From: Xanthobacteraceae bacterium
GTDB lineage: Bacteria; Pseudomonadota; Alphaproteobacteria; Rhizobiales; Xanthobacteraceae
Assembly (NCBI GenBank): GCA_029239875.1
Contig: JARBUD010000034.1
Span: 1-37,259 of the forward strand
Direction of reading: 5' to 3'
Length of the DNA stretch: 37,259 nt
Shown here: in pieces, positions 16,431 through 24,932 of the stretch
Numbering within the stretch: position 1 is the stretch's first letter
Layout: each line of letters starts with the position of its first letter
The notes under the pieces: model-generated
What the model was told of the DNA's origin: nothing
Database searches by the model: none
Seen by the model: the letters and a program-made list of their open reading frames with translations, nothing else
Translations under genes and position numbers: made by a program

Positions 16431-18161
16431 TCAGCCCCGCAGCGCCTTCAGCCGGACGAAGGTCCAGCCGACGCGCGGCGCCTCGCGCACATGGCCGGTG
16501 ATGACGAGTTGCTCGGTGCGGCGCGGGCCGGTGCCGCCGGCGAGGAACACGCTCTCCTCGATGACCACCGCACAATCCGGGGCGGTGAAGGCCCAGTCGT
16601 CGCCGTCCGGCAGCTTCAGCACCACGGTCTGCCCGTCCGGACCGCGCGAGGGCTCGACCGAGGGGTGCAGATGGAAGCGCAGCGCGTAGCGGCCGGGCTG
16701 GTCGGAGGAGAACTCCTCGCCCTGCGCGACGCGAAAGAGATCCTCGCCGTCGATCCGCATGCCGTCCGGCGACAACCGCCAGGACCGCTGGTGGACGATG
16801 CCGAAACGCGCCGCATAGCCGTCATGGCTCGCCAGCAGCACGTCGGCGCCGCCATGCTCGCCGCGCTCGACGCGGATGTCGCTCGGCCCGCTCAGCACCG
16901 GCGTGCCGCACAGCCGCGTCATCGCCCCGCCGGAGACGAAGCGGCAGGAGGAGGCGTCCTCGACCACGCCCGCCGAATGCGCCGCGGTCTGGCGCGCCAC
17001 GCTGCGCCATTCCTCGCGGCCGGTCGCCGGCAGGCCGCAATTGACCACGATGCGGTGGCGCCCGGACGACATCTCGAAGGACAGGCAGCCGGCATGCGCC
17101 TCCTGGCTCAGCCCGATGGGCGGCGGGGCGCCGGTGTCGGCGATCACTACCGTGCCACCGGCCTCCATGCGCTGATAGCCGGAATAGGGCGCGTTCGACA
17201 CCGGCCGGCCGCGCGCATCGTCATAGGCGAGCACGGTGGCCAGCGCGTCCGCCGGCGTCGGCCCCATGCCGTTGAAAAGCGCGAAGGCACCGTCGACATG
17301 GCGGAAGAAGCGCAGCATCGGCATCATGCGGTCGATGGCGTTGAGCAATGCCGGAGGCGGGGCGATATGGCGGGCGCTGTAGCACTGGCGCAGCGGCAGC
17401 AGGTCGAGCAGCAGTTCGATCAGCGTGCCGGGATTGCGCCCGGCATGGCCGCCATCGCCGAGGATCTGCCGGTCGAGTTCATCGATCAGCCGCTTCTGTG
17501 CCGTGCGCATCAGCCGTCCCTGGTCGGCCATACACAGGCCGGCAAAGGCGAGCGCCAGCGCGCAGGCGAGGCGCGGCCGCCCATCCGGCGCGCTCGGGCC
17601 GACGCTCTTCAGATAGCGCACCTGCCCGGTGAGGCAGCGGACGAAGCGGCGGTGGAAGCTCGGATCGGCGTCCTGCAGGATCAACGGCGAGTGGGTGAGC
17701 CAGCTCATCACCCGGCGCGCCGCGACATCGGGCGCCGCCGCCTGCGGCAGGCGCGGGCCGCGCAGCGCGATCCAGTCGCCGACCAAGGCCCGCGCATGCG
17801 CCCGGGCGATCGGCGTGCCGGCGGCCTGCAGATGGCGCAGCCAGCCGAAGCTCATCAGTTCGCGCGCCCATTCCGGCGAGGGCGGCACGATCTCGAAGGG
17901 GGAGACGCCCTCGGTCAGTGCCAGCTTGCCGGCGAAGGCGAAGCGGCCGGCATAGAACTCGCCGGCACGGGCAGGGTCGCCGGTGCGCAGGTCGTGCGGC
18001 GCGATGAGCAGGCGCGAAGGCACCGGCACCGAGGCGACGCGCCAGGGGAACCAGCCGTGGAACCACGGCTGCGCCATGGCGCGGGCCACGAGGCCGCTCC
18101 AGCCGGATTCGGTGGCGAACAGCGCCAGACGGGCGCGGTCCGCGTAGATGTCGCGGGCCAT
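16431..18161 (-). CDS. Heparinase II/III family protein
   Basis: A 576-residue protein from ATG 18161, which has GAGG five bases upstream; an in-frame TTG at 18191 is less likely. The first two thirds form a helical (alpha/alpha toroid-like) region. From about residue 330 the C-terminal heparinase II/III beta domain shows YSGYQRMEAGGTVVIADTGA, HAGCLSFEMSSGRHRIVVNCG and AAHSAGVVEDASSC. It carries no clear signal peptide. Characterised relatives cleave uronic-acid polysaccharides, but this Rhizobiales version, set between rsmB and purH, has no known substrate to my knowledge. The stable housekeeping setting suggests a core rather than catabolic role (inference). Confidence 0.85.
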   Translation of the reverse strand: MARDIYADRARLALFATESGWSGLVARAMAQPWFHGWFPWRVASVPVPSRLLIAPHDLRTGDPARAGEFYAGRFAFAGKLALTEGVSPFEIVPPSPEWARELMSFGWLRHLQAAGTPIARAHARALVGDWIALRGPRLPQAAAPDVAARRVMSWLTHSPLILQDADPSFHRRFVRCLTGQVRYLKSVGPSAPDGRPRLACALALAFAGLCMADQGRLMRTAQKRLIDELDRQILGDGGHAGRNPGTLIELLLDLLPLRQCYSARHIAPPPALLNAIDRMMPMLRFFRHVDGAFALFNGMGPTPADALATVLAYDDARGRPVSNAPYSGYQRMEAGGTVVIADTGAPPPIGLSQEAHAGCLSFEMSSGRHRIVVNCGLPATGREEWRSVARQTAAHSAGVVEDASSCRFVSGGAMTRLCGTPVLSGPSDIRVERGEHGGADVLLASHDGYAARFGIVHQRSWRLSPDGMRIDGEDLFRVAQGEEFSSDQPGRYALRFHLHPSVEPSRGPDGQTVVLKLPDGDDWAFTAPDCAVVIEESVFLAGGTGPRRTEQLVITGHVREAPRVGWTFVRLKALRG

Positions 18162-18289
18162 GGGCGCCTCAATCCTTCTCGAAATCGCCAAGCGAAGAAA
18201 AACCCCAGGGAATCACCCAGCCTCCCGGCCGCGAATCTTAGCGAAGCGGGAGGTCACGTCCAGCCGAGGCGGCAAAGCCTTGGCGGGGC

Positions 18290-19630
18290 TCAACTCCTGC
18301 GGCGCAGCCGGGCGGCGAAGAAGCCGTCTATGCCCGCGAAGCGCGGGTCGGCATCGGGCAGGTGAGTCGGCAGGGTGCGTAATTCGCCGGCGGCATTGAT
18401 CCACTCCGCCGCCACGCCGCATTCGCCCGGCGCCACCGGATCGCGCGCGAAATCGGGACGGGCGGCGAGCAGCGCCTCGACCTGCTTCTCGCCCTCCTCC
18501 GGCTCCAGCGAGCAGGTGGAATAGACCAGCACGCCACCCGGCTTCACCAGGTTCGCGGCGTTGGCGAGGATGCGCGCCTGAAGCGCGCCGAGACTCGCTA
18601 TATCGCCCGGCGCCTTGGTCCAGGCGACGTCCGGGTGGCGGCGTATGGTGCCGGTCGCCGAGCAGGGCGCGTCGATCAGCACGCCGTCGAACGGCCCGCC
18701 TTTCCACGACGCCGCGTCGGCCTCGACGATCTCGGCGTCGAGATGGAGCCGCGCGAGGTTCTGCTTCAGCCTTTTCAGCCGCTGGCCGGAGCGGTCGAGC
18801 GCGGTGACCTGCGCCCCGGTTGCCGCGAGCTGTGCCGTCTTCCCGCCGGGCGCGGCGCAGAGATCGGCGATGGTCTGCCCTTCGGATGCGTGCAGCAGCC
18901 GCGCCGGCAGCGCCGCGGCAGCGTCCTGTACCCACCACGCGCCCTCCTCGAAGCCCGCCAGCGCGGTGACGTTGCCGGCCTCGACCAGCCGGATCGAGCC
19001 GGTCGGCAGCAGCTTTCCGCTGAGCTTTTCCGCCCATCCAGCGGCATCGTCCTTGGCGGTGAGGTCGAGCGGCGCCTCGCTGGCAAGCGCATGGGCGATG
19101 GCGAGCGCGTCCTTCCCGCCATAGGCCGCGGTCCAGCCGTCGACCATCCATTGCGGCTGGTCCGCCACGTCGGGGAGCATGGCCTTGCCTTCCCGTGCCA
19201 CCCGCCGCAGCACGGCGTTGACCAGCCCCTTGAAGCCGGCGCTCGCCGGATTTTCCGCCGCCAGCGCCACGCTGGTGTCGACGGCGGCATGGTCGGGCAC
19301 ATCCATGAACAGGATCTGCGCCGCGCCGGTGACGAGCAGCGTCTCCACCCTCCCCGCCTTTTCCGGCAGGCCGCGCTCCAGCAGCGAGCCGATCAACGCG
19401 CGCAGCGTCCCGAACTTGCGCAGCGTGGTCGCGGCGATCATGCGGGCGAGGCCGCGGTCGCGCTCGTCGAGCTCGCGCGTCAGCCGCTCAAGGGCTTCCT
19501 CCAGCGGCCGGCCCTTCTCCAGCACGGCGTCGACCGCGTCGGCGGCGGCACGGCGGACGGTGAGGCCGAGCGCGGTAGGGCGCGGGGCGGATCTTTCGGG
19601 GCGGCGGGGGCGATGCGGGGCGTCGTTCAT
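18290..19630 (-). CDS. rsmB: RsmB family 16S rRNA (cytosine-C5) methyltransferase
   Basis: S-adenosylmethionine-dependent RNA methyltransferase of 446 residues from ATG 19630. It has an N-terminal NusB-like RNA-binding domain (about 25-165: RRAAADAVDAVLEKG and FKGLVNAVLRRVAREG). The C-terminal methyltransferase domain has CAAPGGKTAQLA (SAM binding), DAPCSATGTIRRHPD with one catalytic-region Cys, and YSTCSLEPEE with the nucleophilic Cys. The known target of RsmB is C967 of 16S rRNA. No clear ribosome site precedes the start; a TTG two codons upstream is an alternative. The 128-base gap to the next gene (18162-18289) shows nothing notable. The upstream gap shared with glk holds an inverted repeat. 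Confidence 0.94.
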   Translation of the reverse strand: MNDAPHRPRRPERSAPRPTALGLTVRRAAADAVDAVLEKGRPLEEALERLTRELDERDRGLARMIAATTLRKFGTLRALIGSLLERGLPEKAGRVETLLVTGAAQILFMDVPDHAAVDTSVALAAENPASAGFKGLVNAVLRRVAREGKAMLPDVADQPQWMVDGWTAAYGGKDALAIAHALASEAPLDLTAKDDAAGWAEKLSGKLLPTGSIRLVEAGNVTALAGFEEGAWWVQDAAAALPARLLHASEGQTIADLCAAPGGKTAQLAATGAQVTALDRSGQRLKRLKQNLARLHLDAEIVEADAASWKGGPFDGVLIDAPCSATGTIRRHPDVAWTKAPGDIASLGALQARILANAANLVKPGGVLVYSTCSLEPEEGEKQVEALLAARPDFARDPVAPGECGVAAEWINAAGELRTLPTHLPDADPRFAGIDGFFAARLRRRS

Positions 19631-19683
19631 CGGCAAGCCGATAGGCCCGCCGCATCAGGAAGGCAACGGCCCTATCTCATTCT

Positions 19684-19773
19684 ACCCTCATCCCCGGGCT
19701 CGACCCGGGGACCCAGCCTTTTCTGTCTGCGTCCAGTCACTGGGTGGCCGGGTCAAGCCCGGCCATGAGGGCA
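19684..19773. repeat. Inverted-repeat element, CCCGGGCTCGACCCGGG type
   Basis: The left arm starts CCCTCATCCCCGGGCTCGAC and ends GGGGACCCAG. The right arm starts CTGGGTGGCCGGGTCAAG and ends CCCGGCCATGAGGG. Each arm is itself a hairpin (CCCCGGG/CCCGGGG; GCCGGG/CCCGGC), and the two arms are inverted copies. It fills much of the 260-base gap between the divergent rsmB and glk starts. Similar palindromes are common between genes in Rhizobiales. Confidence 0.7.
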
Positions 19774-19890
19774 GTTCTGTTATCAGCCGGTCGTTACGGG
19801 GAAACCGAAGCGGCCCTCCGGGGCTTGTGGAAGCGGGCGAGATTGGGTCCTATCCACTCCCGCCCGCTTCGGTCCCGCAGATTTGGATCC

Positions 19891-20862
19891 ATGCCCCATC
19901 TCATCCTGATCGCCGATATCGGCGGAACCTCCTCGCGCCTGGCCGTCGTCGACACCGACGGCGTGCCACGCGACATCCAGATCCACCGCAATGACGACTT
20001 CGCCGGCTTCAAGGAGCTGATCGAAGCCGATCTCGACCAGCGCGGCCCCGGCGCGCGCACCGCCGTGGGCGGCGCGGTCCTCGCCGTGGCCGGGCCGGCC
20101 GACCAGGAAACGGTGAAGCTCACCAACCGCGACTGGGGTTTCACCAAGCGCGACATGCGCAAGCATTTCGGATGGCAGAAATTCGCCGCGGTGAACGATT
20201 TCGAGGCGCTCGCCCATGGCGTGCCGGCGCTCGGCGCGGCCGATCTCGTGCCCGTCGGCGGCGGCCTCGCCGAGCCGGGCGCGCCGATGCTGGTCTGCGG
20301 CCCCGGCACCGGCTTCGGCGTCGCCGGGATCGTGAAGATCGCCGGCCGCCACCACGCCATCACCGGCGAGGGCGGCCGCGCCCGCCTCGGCGCGGCGGAT
20401 GCGGAGGAAGCGCTCCTCCTCGGCCATCTGGTGCGCGAACTCGGTCCCGTGGTGGTGGAACACGCGCTGTCGGGCTCCGGCCTCGCCCGCATCCACCGCA
20501 TTCTCGCCGGCGCCACGCTGACGCCGGAAGCGGTGATCGCCGCCGCCAAGGCCGGCGACGAGGCCGCGCGCGAGACCTGCAACGTCTTCCTGAAGCTCTT
20601 CGGCCGCATCGCCGGCGACCTCGCGCTCATCGTCAATGCACGCGGCGGCGTCTATCTCGCCGGCGGCGTCTCGGCGGGGCTGGTGCCGTTCTTTGCGGAG
20701 TCGCCCTTCCGCGCCATGTTCGAGGAGCACCCGCCGCACGGGCCGCGCCTCGTTGCCACGCCGGTCAGCATCATCACCCACCCGACGCCGGGGCTGATCG
20801 GCTGCGGCCAGCTCGGCGCGCGGCTCGCCCGCAGCCTCAAGCCCGGCCTGCACGTGGTGTGA
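19891..20862 (+). CDS. glk: Glucokinase
   Basis: ATP-dependent glucokinase of the ROK-unlike proteobacterial Glk group, 323 residues from ATG 19891. Marks are ILIADIGGTSSRLAVV (phosphate 1), AVAGPAD, the sugar-binding NDFEALAHG, CGPGTGFGVAG (phosphate 2), GEGG and a C-terminal VYLAGGVSAGL (adenosine). Length matches E. coli Glk (321). An in-frame region upstream to 19744 is open but crosses the repeat and lacks protein character, so the ATG is preferred; the ribosome site is weak. It converges on the pseudouridine synthase gene and overlaps its 3' end by 26 bases. Confidence 0.93.
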   Translation: MPHLILIADIGGTSSRLAVVDTDGVPRDIQIHRNDDFAGFKELIEADLDQRGPGARTAVGGAVLAVAGPADQETVKLTNRDWGFTKRDMRKHFGWQKFAAVNDFEALAHGVPALGAADLVPVGGGLAEPGAPMLVCGPGTGFGVAGIVKIAGRHHAITGEGGRARLGAADAEEALLLGHLVRELGPVVVEHALSGSGLARIHRILAGATLTPEAVIAAAKAGDEAARETCNVFLKLFGRIAGDLALIVNARGGVYLAGGVSAGLVPFFAESPFRAMFEEHPPHGPRLVATPVSIITHPTPGLIGCGQLGARLARSLKPGLHVV

Positions 20863-21589
20863 ACACCACCGCGTCCGCCGCCGCCTCCAGCGCCGCAGGA
20901 TCGAAGCCGGCGCGCTCGATGGTCGCGCGCATGTGCGGGGGCAGCGGCGCGCGCACGTCGATCGCCTCTCCCTTGCGCTGCGGAATCACCACCCGCCGCG
21001 AATGCAGGTGCAGGATCGGCCCGCCCGGCAGGCGTGAGGCGCCGCCATAGATGCTATCGCCCAAGATCGGATGGCCGATGGCATTCATGTGCACACGAAG
21101 CTGGTGCGTGCGCCCGGTCAGCGGCGACAGCGCCAGCACCGCCAGCCCCTCCCCCGCCGCGATGATCTCCCACTCGCTGATCGCCTCCTGCCCTTTCGGG
21201 TCGACCGCCATCCACCAGCCGCGCGTCGGCGAGCGCTTGGACAGCTTCAGCTCGATCCGCCCGCGCGGCTCCGCCGGCACGCCGCGCACGACGGCCATAT
21301 AGGTCTTGCCCACCGTCCCATCGGCGAACGCCTTGCCGAGATCCGCCAGCGCCTTGCGGTGGCGGCCGAGCACGAGGCAGCCGGAGGTGCCCTTGTCGAG
21401 CCTATGGGCAAGCTCGGGAGCGTTCGGCAGGCCGAAGCGCAGCGCGTCGAGATGGTCCGCCAGCGTCTCCCCGCCTTTCGGCCCCTTATGCACCGCCAGC
21501 CCCGCCGGCTTGTCGATGACCAGCATCATGCCGTCGCGGTGCAGCACGCGGGCGGCGATGTCGAGGGGGGCGGTGTCGGCGAGGCTCAT
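20837..21589 (-). CDS. RluA family pseudouridine synthase
   Basis: RNA pseudouridine synthase of 250 residues from ATG 21589. The catalytic motif HRLDKGTSG carries the Asp at residue 65. Other family marks are VIDKPAGLAVHKG near residue 25, KTYMAVVRG, LSPLTGRTHQLRVHMNAIGHPILGD (two adjoining parts) and a C-terminal LHLHSRRVVIP. There is no N-terminal S4 domain, as in RluA/TruC-type enzymes that act on 23S rRNA or tRNA. The exact target base is not predictable. Its 3' end overlaps that of glk by 26 bases on the opposite strand. Confidence 0.9.
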   Translation of the reverse strand: MSLADTAPLDIAARVLHRDGMMLVIDKPAGLAVHKGPKGGETLADHLDALRFGLPNAPELAHRLDKGTSGCLVLGRHRKALADLGKAFADGTVGKTYMAVVRGVPAEPRGRIELKLSKRSPTRGWWMAVDPKGQEAISEWEIIAAGEGLAVLALSPLTGRTHQLRVHMNAIGHPILGDSIYGGASRLPGGPILHLHSRRVVIPQRKGEAIDVRAPLPPHMRATIERAGFDPAALEAAADAVVFTPRAGRA

Positions 21590-21670
21590 CGTGCCGTCAC
21601 AGCACAAAGCGGAGGGGACGTCGAGGGCTGGGGCTGCCGGCAGACATGGTCCCGGCCACTATCCAACCGT

Positions 21671-21760
21671 CGTCATCCCGGCCGCAGCGAAGCGGAGAGC
21701 CGGGATCGCTCTCCATTCTGGTCGCGATCCCGGATCGGCCTGCGGCCGTCCGGGATGACG
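21671..21760. repeat. Inverted-repeat element, CGTCATCCCGGCCG type
   Basis: The left arm begins CGTCATCCCGGCCGCAGCGA and ends GAGAGCCGGGATCG. The right arm begins CGATCCCGGATCGG and ends CCGTCCGGGATGACG. The whole can fold back on itself, and each arm has inner pairing. It lies in the 198-base gap between the pseudouridine synthase start and the patatin stop. Its sequence differs from the other two repeat kinds in the window. Confidence 0.7.
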
Positions 21761-21787
21761 AAATTGGGGACGCGGCACCCCTCCCCC

Positions 21788-23365
21788 TCAACTCCGCGTC
21801 AGTTCCTCGTGCACGTCGAGCGTCGAGCGCACGCCGATGCTGTCGAAATGCTTCTCGAGGAAATTGTCCGCCGCCTCGCGGCCGATGTCGTGGAGATAGA
21901 GCAGGAACTCCCACTCGGCGTTCATCTTGGTCGAGGCGTCGAGCTCGACCAGCTTCTCCGCCCCGTCGATGCGGTGGATGCGCAGGTCGCGATAGCCCTC
22001 GACCCCGTCATCCTTGCGGTTCAGCTTGCCGTGCTTGAGCAGCCTCGTGACGAACTCGGCGGCGCGAAGCTGCGCCAGCAGCGAGGCGTTGAAGGTGATC
22101 TCGTTCATCCGGTTCTGGATGTCGCGAGCGGTCTTGGGCGTCTCGCGACGGATGATCGGGTTGATCTGCACGAGCAGAATGTCGTCGGTCTTCACCGCGT
22201 TGTAGAACGGGAACAGCGCCGGATTGCCCATATAGCCGCCGTCCCAATAGGGCACGCCGTCGATCTCCACCGCCTGGAACATGAAGGGCAGGCAGGCCGA
22301 GGCCATGATCGCCGCGCTTGTGAGCTCATGCTTGGCGAAGACGCGCACCTTGCCGGTGTGGACGTTGGTGGCGGAGACGAAAACATGCACATGGCGGCAG
22401 GACTGCAGCGCCGCGAAGTCCACATGTTCCTCGATCAGCTCCATCAGCGGGTTGATGTTGAGCGGGTTGAGGTCGTAGGGCGAGAAAAAGCGGCTCATCA
22501 CATCCACGGCGACATAGGCCGGGTTGGTGTTGAGCGACCAGTTGCCCATCAGCCGGTCGAGCAGCGTGCGTTGCAGCGGGCTGGCGCGCCCGTCGCGGGA
22601 GACGTCGCGCCAGTAGCGGGTGAGTGCCTCGCGCCCGCCCTCATTGCCGCCGCGCGCGATGCCGGTGGCGAGCACAGCCGCATTCATCGCCCCGGCGCTG
22701 GTGCCGGAGATGCCCTCGATGGCGATGCGCCCGTCCTCCAGCAGGCGGTCGAGCACGCCCCAGGTGAAGGCGCCGTGAGCGCCGCCGCCCTGCAGTGCGA
22801 GGTTGATCGGCTTGAGCGCCGGCGCCGCGGTCTTGAGCGCTTCCACCGCCTCGATATGGCCGGTGTCGCGGTTGACCTCGCCCTTGCCGGTCGGCGTGGC
22901 GAGCGCGCCTGCGGCGGCTTCCGCCTTGGCGTGGTCGTGCGCCGATTTCGGCTGGGCGGGAATCTTGGCCGAGGTTTTGACGGCAGGCTTCTTAGGTGCC
23001 GGCTTGGCAGAAGCAGGTTCAGCCTTGGCCGGCTCGGCCTTGGCGGATGACGGCTTGGTCGCAGCCTTCGCCGCCGGCCGGACCTTGGAAGCCGCAGGCT
23101 TCGGCGCCGGCGAAACGGCCGCCTCCCCTGCGACGGGCTTCGCCGATGCGGTGGAGGGCTTCGGGGCGGACTTGGCCGCAGACTTGGCCGCGGCGGGCTT
23201 CGGGGCGGACTTCGCCGCCGGCTTGGTCGGCGCTCGCTTGGCCGCCGCCGGTTTCGCGGGCGCGGCCTCCGCCGCCTCGGCCAGCGCCGCGCTTGCGCGC
23301 TTCGCGGGCGACGCCTTGCCGGCCGGCTTGCGCGGGGACCGCGGGGGCTTCGGTGTCTGCGCCAC
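21788..23365 (-). CDS. Patatin-like phospholipase with Lys/Ala/Pro-rich N-terminal tail
   Basis: A 525-residue protein from GTG 23365, supported by GGAGG about 7 bases upstream. Residues 1-150 are low complexity, rich in Lys, Ala and Pro with AAKP/APKP-like repeats. Residues 185-420 hold the patatin acyl-hydrolase domain: oxyanion loop GGGAHG (193-198), nucleophile GTSAG (Ser223) and DGG (Asp375) completing the catalytic dyad. No signal peptide is visible, so it should be cytoplasmic. It follows bdhA by 21 bases and is probably co-transcribed with it. That context suggests a role around polyhydroxybutyrate or membrane lipid turnover. The tail resembles the histone-H1-like region of PhaF and could bind DNA or granules (inference). 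Confidence 0.88.
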   Translation of the reverse strand: MAQTPKPPRSPRKPAGKASPAKRASAALAEAAEAAPAKPAAAKRAPTKPAAKSAPKPAAAKSAAKSAPKPSTASAKPVAGEAAVSPAPKPAASKVRPAAKAATKPSSAKAEPAKAEPASAKPAPKKPAVKTSAKIPAQPKSAHDHAKAEAAAGALATPTGKGEVNRDTGHIEAVEALKTAAPALKPINLALQGGGAHGAFTWGVLDRLLEDGRIAIEGISGTSAGAMNAAVLATGIARGGNEGGREALTRYWRDVSRDGRASPLQRTLLDRLMGNWSLNTNPAYVAVDVMSRFFSPYDLNPLNINPLMELIEEHVDFAALQSCRHVHVFVSATNVHTGKVRVFAKHELTSAAIMASACLPFMFQAVEIDGVPYWDGGYMGNPALFPFYNAVKTDDILLVQINPIIRRETPKTARDIQNRMNEITFNASLLAQLRAAEFVTRLLKHGKLNRKDDGVEGYRDLRIHRIDGAEKLVELDASTKMNAEWEFLLYLHDIGREAADNFLEKHFDSIGVRSTLDVHEELTRS

Positions 23366-23386
23366 GCGCCTGCCTCCTGTCGAACG

Positions 23387-24166
23387 TTACTCGGCGACCC
23401 AGCCGCCGTCGATCTGCTGCAGCGAGCCGGTGATCGACCGGGCCACATCGCCGGCCAGGAACACGGCCAGCGCCGCCACCTGGTCGACAGTGACGAATTC
23501 CTTGGTCGGTTGCTCGGCCAGCAGGAACTCCTTCACCTGCTCCTCCGTGATGCCGCGCGCCTTGGCGGTGTCGGGGATCTGCTTCTCGACGAGGGGCGTC
23601 CACACATAGCCCGGGCAGATGGCGTTGACAGTGATGCCGAAGGTCGCCGTCTCCAACGCCACCGTCTTGGTCAGGCCGGCGATGCCGTGCTTGGCCGAGA
23701 CATAGGCCGACTTGAAGGGAGAGGCGACGAGCGCATGCGCCGAGGCGGTGTTGATGATGCGGCCCCATTTGCGCGCCTTCATGCCCGGCACCGCGGCCTT
23801 GATGGCGTGGAAGGCGGCGGAGAGGTTCAGCGCGATGATGAGGTCCCACTTCTCGTCCGGGAAGTCCTCGACCGGCGAGACGTACTGCACGCCCGCATTG
23901 TTCACGAGGATGTCGACCGAGCCGAGCTTCTCCTCGCCGAACTTCACGAGCCCGGCGCATTCCGACGCCTTGGTCAGGTCGGCGCCGGAATACACCGCCT
24001 TGATGCCGAACTCGGTCTCAAGCCCGGCGCGCAGCGTCTCGATCTCGCCGGCGTCGCCGAAGCCGTTCAGCGTGATGTTCACGCCCTCGGCCGCCAGCCC
24101 ACGGGCGATGGCGAGGCCGATGCCGCTGGTGGACCCGGTGACGACGGCATTCTTCCCCTTAAGCAT
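23387..24166 (-). CDS. bdhA: D-3-hydroxybutyrate dehydrogenase
   Basis: NAD-dependent short-chain dehydrogenase of 259 residues that interconverts 3-hydroxybutyrate and acetoacetate, a step in polyhydroxybutyrate use. Visible marks are the cofactor motif TGSTSGIG (10-17), NNAG (89-92), catalytic Ser142, and YVSAK with Tyr155 and Lys159. It also has the bdh-typical ICPGYVWTPLVEKQIPDTAK and the C-terminal LQQIDGGWVAE. GAGGAG lies 8 bases before the ATG. It is the first gene of a two-gene unit with the patatin gene and diverges from zur. The 195-base shared gap, 24167-24361, has no repeat that I can see. Confidence 0.95.
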   Translation of the reverse strand: MLKGKNAVVTGSTSGIGLAIARGLAAEGVNITLNGFGDAGEIETLRAGLETEFGIKAVYSGADLTKASECAGLVKFGEEKLGSVDILVNNAGVQYVSPVEDFPDEKWDLIIALNLSAAFHAIKAAVPGMKARKWGRIINTASAHALVASPFKSAYVSAKHGIAGLTKTVALETATFGITVNAICPGYVWTPLVEKQIPDTAKARGITEEQVKEFLLAEQPTKEFVTVDQVAALAVFLAGDVARSITGSLQQIDGGWVAE

Positions 24167-24361
24167 CGAAGCTGCTCCTCAACGAGATGGAAGCACGTGC
24201 GTCCCGCGGGTCTCGCGCCGTGCCGTTCGAGTTCCCATTTACCGCAGGCTAGCATGGTCTTGTGCGCTGCAAACAGCCCCTGTTGCCTTGCCGCACGGTC
24301 TTCCCTGCGTCACATGCGGGACATGGTTTTCGGTTTACTAGCCGCGGAGTACGATTGCCCG

Positions 24362-24877
24362 ATGACGAGCCGCCACCACGACGACCACGACCACAGCGCC
24401 TGCGTCGCCGACGCCTTGGCGCGGGCGGAAGCGTCATGCGGCGAGCGCGGCGCCCGCCTCACCCCGCTACGCCGGCGCGTGCTGGAGGAGCTGGCCGACA
24501 GCCATGTGCCGCTCGGCGCCTATGAGCTGGTGGAGCGCCTCGGCGCCTCGGGCGAAAAGCCCCCGCCCATGTCGGTTTACCGCGCGCTGGATTTCCTGGT
24601 GTCGGAGGGCCTCGCCCACCGCATCGAAAGCCGCAACGCCTATATCGCCTGCGGCCGCGACCACGGCGCGGATGACGTGATCGTGTTCCTGATCTGCGAG
24701 AAGTGCGGGCTGACCTCCGAGGTCTCCTCGCACGCCATCGGCCGCGATCTCGCCTGGGCGACCCGCGCCGCCGGCTTCACGCCGCACACGCCGGTGATCG
24801 AGATCGCCGGCACCTGCGCCCGCTGCAAGGCGGCAGCGCTTGCCGCGGTGGAGGCAGCCGATGCCGGCGCCCGTTGA
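24362..24877 (+). CDS. zur: Fur-family zinc-responsive repressor Zur
   Basis: DNA-binding metalloregulator of 171 residues from ATG 24362. It has a His-rich N-terminus (HHDDHDHSAC), then a winged helix (LTPLRRRVLEELADSHVPLG and MSVYRALDFLVSEGLAHRI). The dimerisation domain carries two CxxC structural zinc pairs, CEKC and CARC. The DHGADDVIVFLICEKCG segment and the spacing fit Zur rather than Fur, Irr or PerR. An upstream in-frame ATG at about 24314 exists, but its codons read less like protein. It lies 55 bases before ispG. Its targets are not shown; zinc-linked genes in the window are candidates. Confidence 0.85.
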   Translation: MTSRHHDDHDHSACVADALARAEASCGERGARLTPLRRRVLEELADSHVPLGAYELVERLGASGEKPPPMSVYRALDFLVSEGLAHRIESRNAYIACGRDHGADDVIVFLICEKCGLTSEVSSHAIGRDLAWATRAAGFTPHTPVIEIAGTCARCKAAALAAVEAADAGAR

Positions 24878-24932
24878 CGCCGGCGCGGCGCCCGCTTAAC
24901 CCCGAGCGTCACCGCTCTGCCGGAAGATGATC

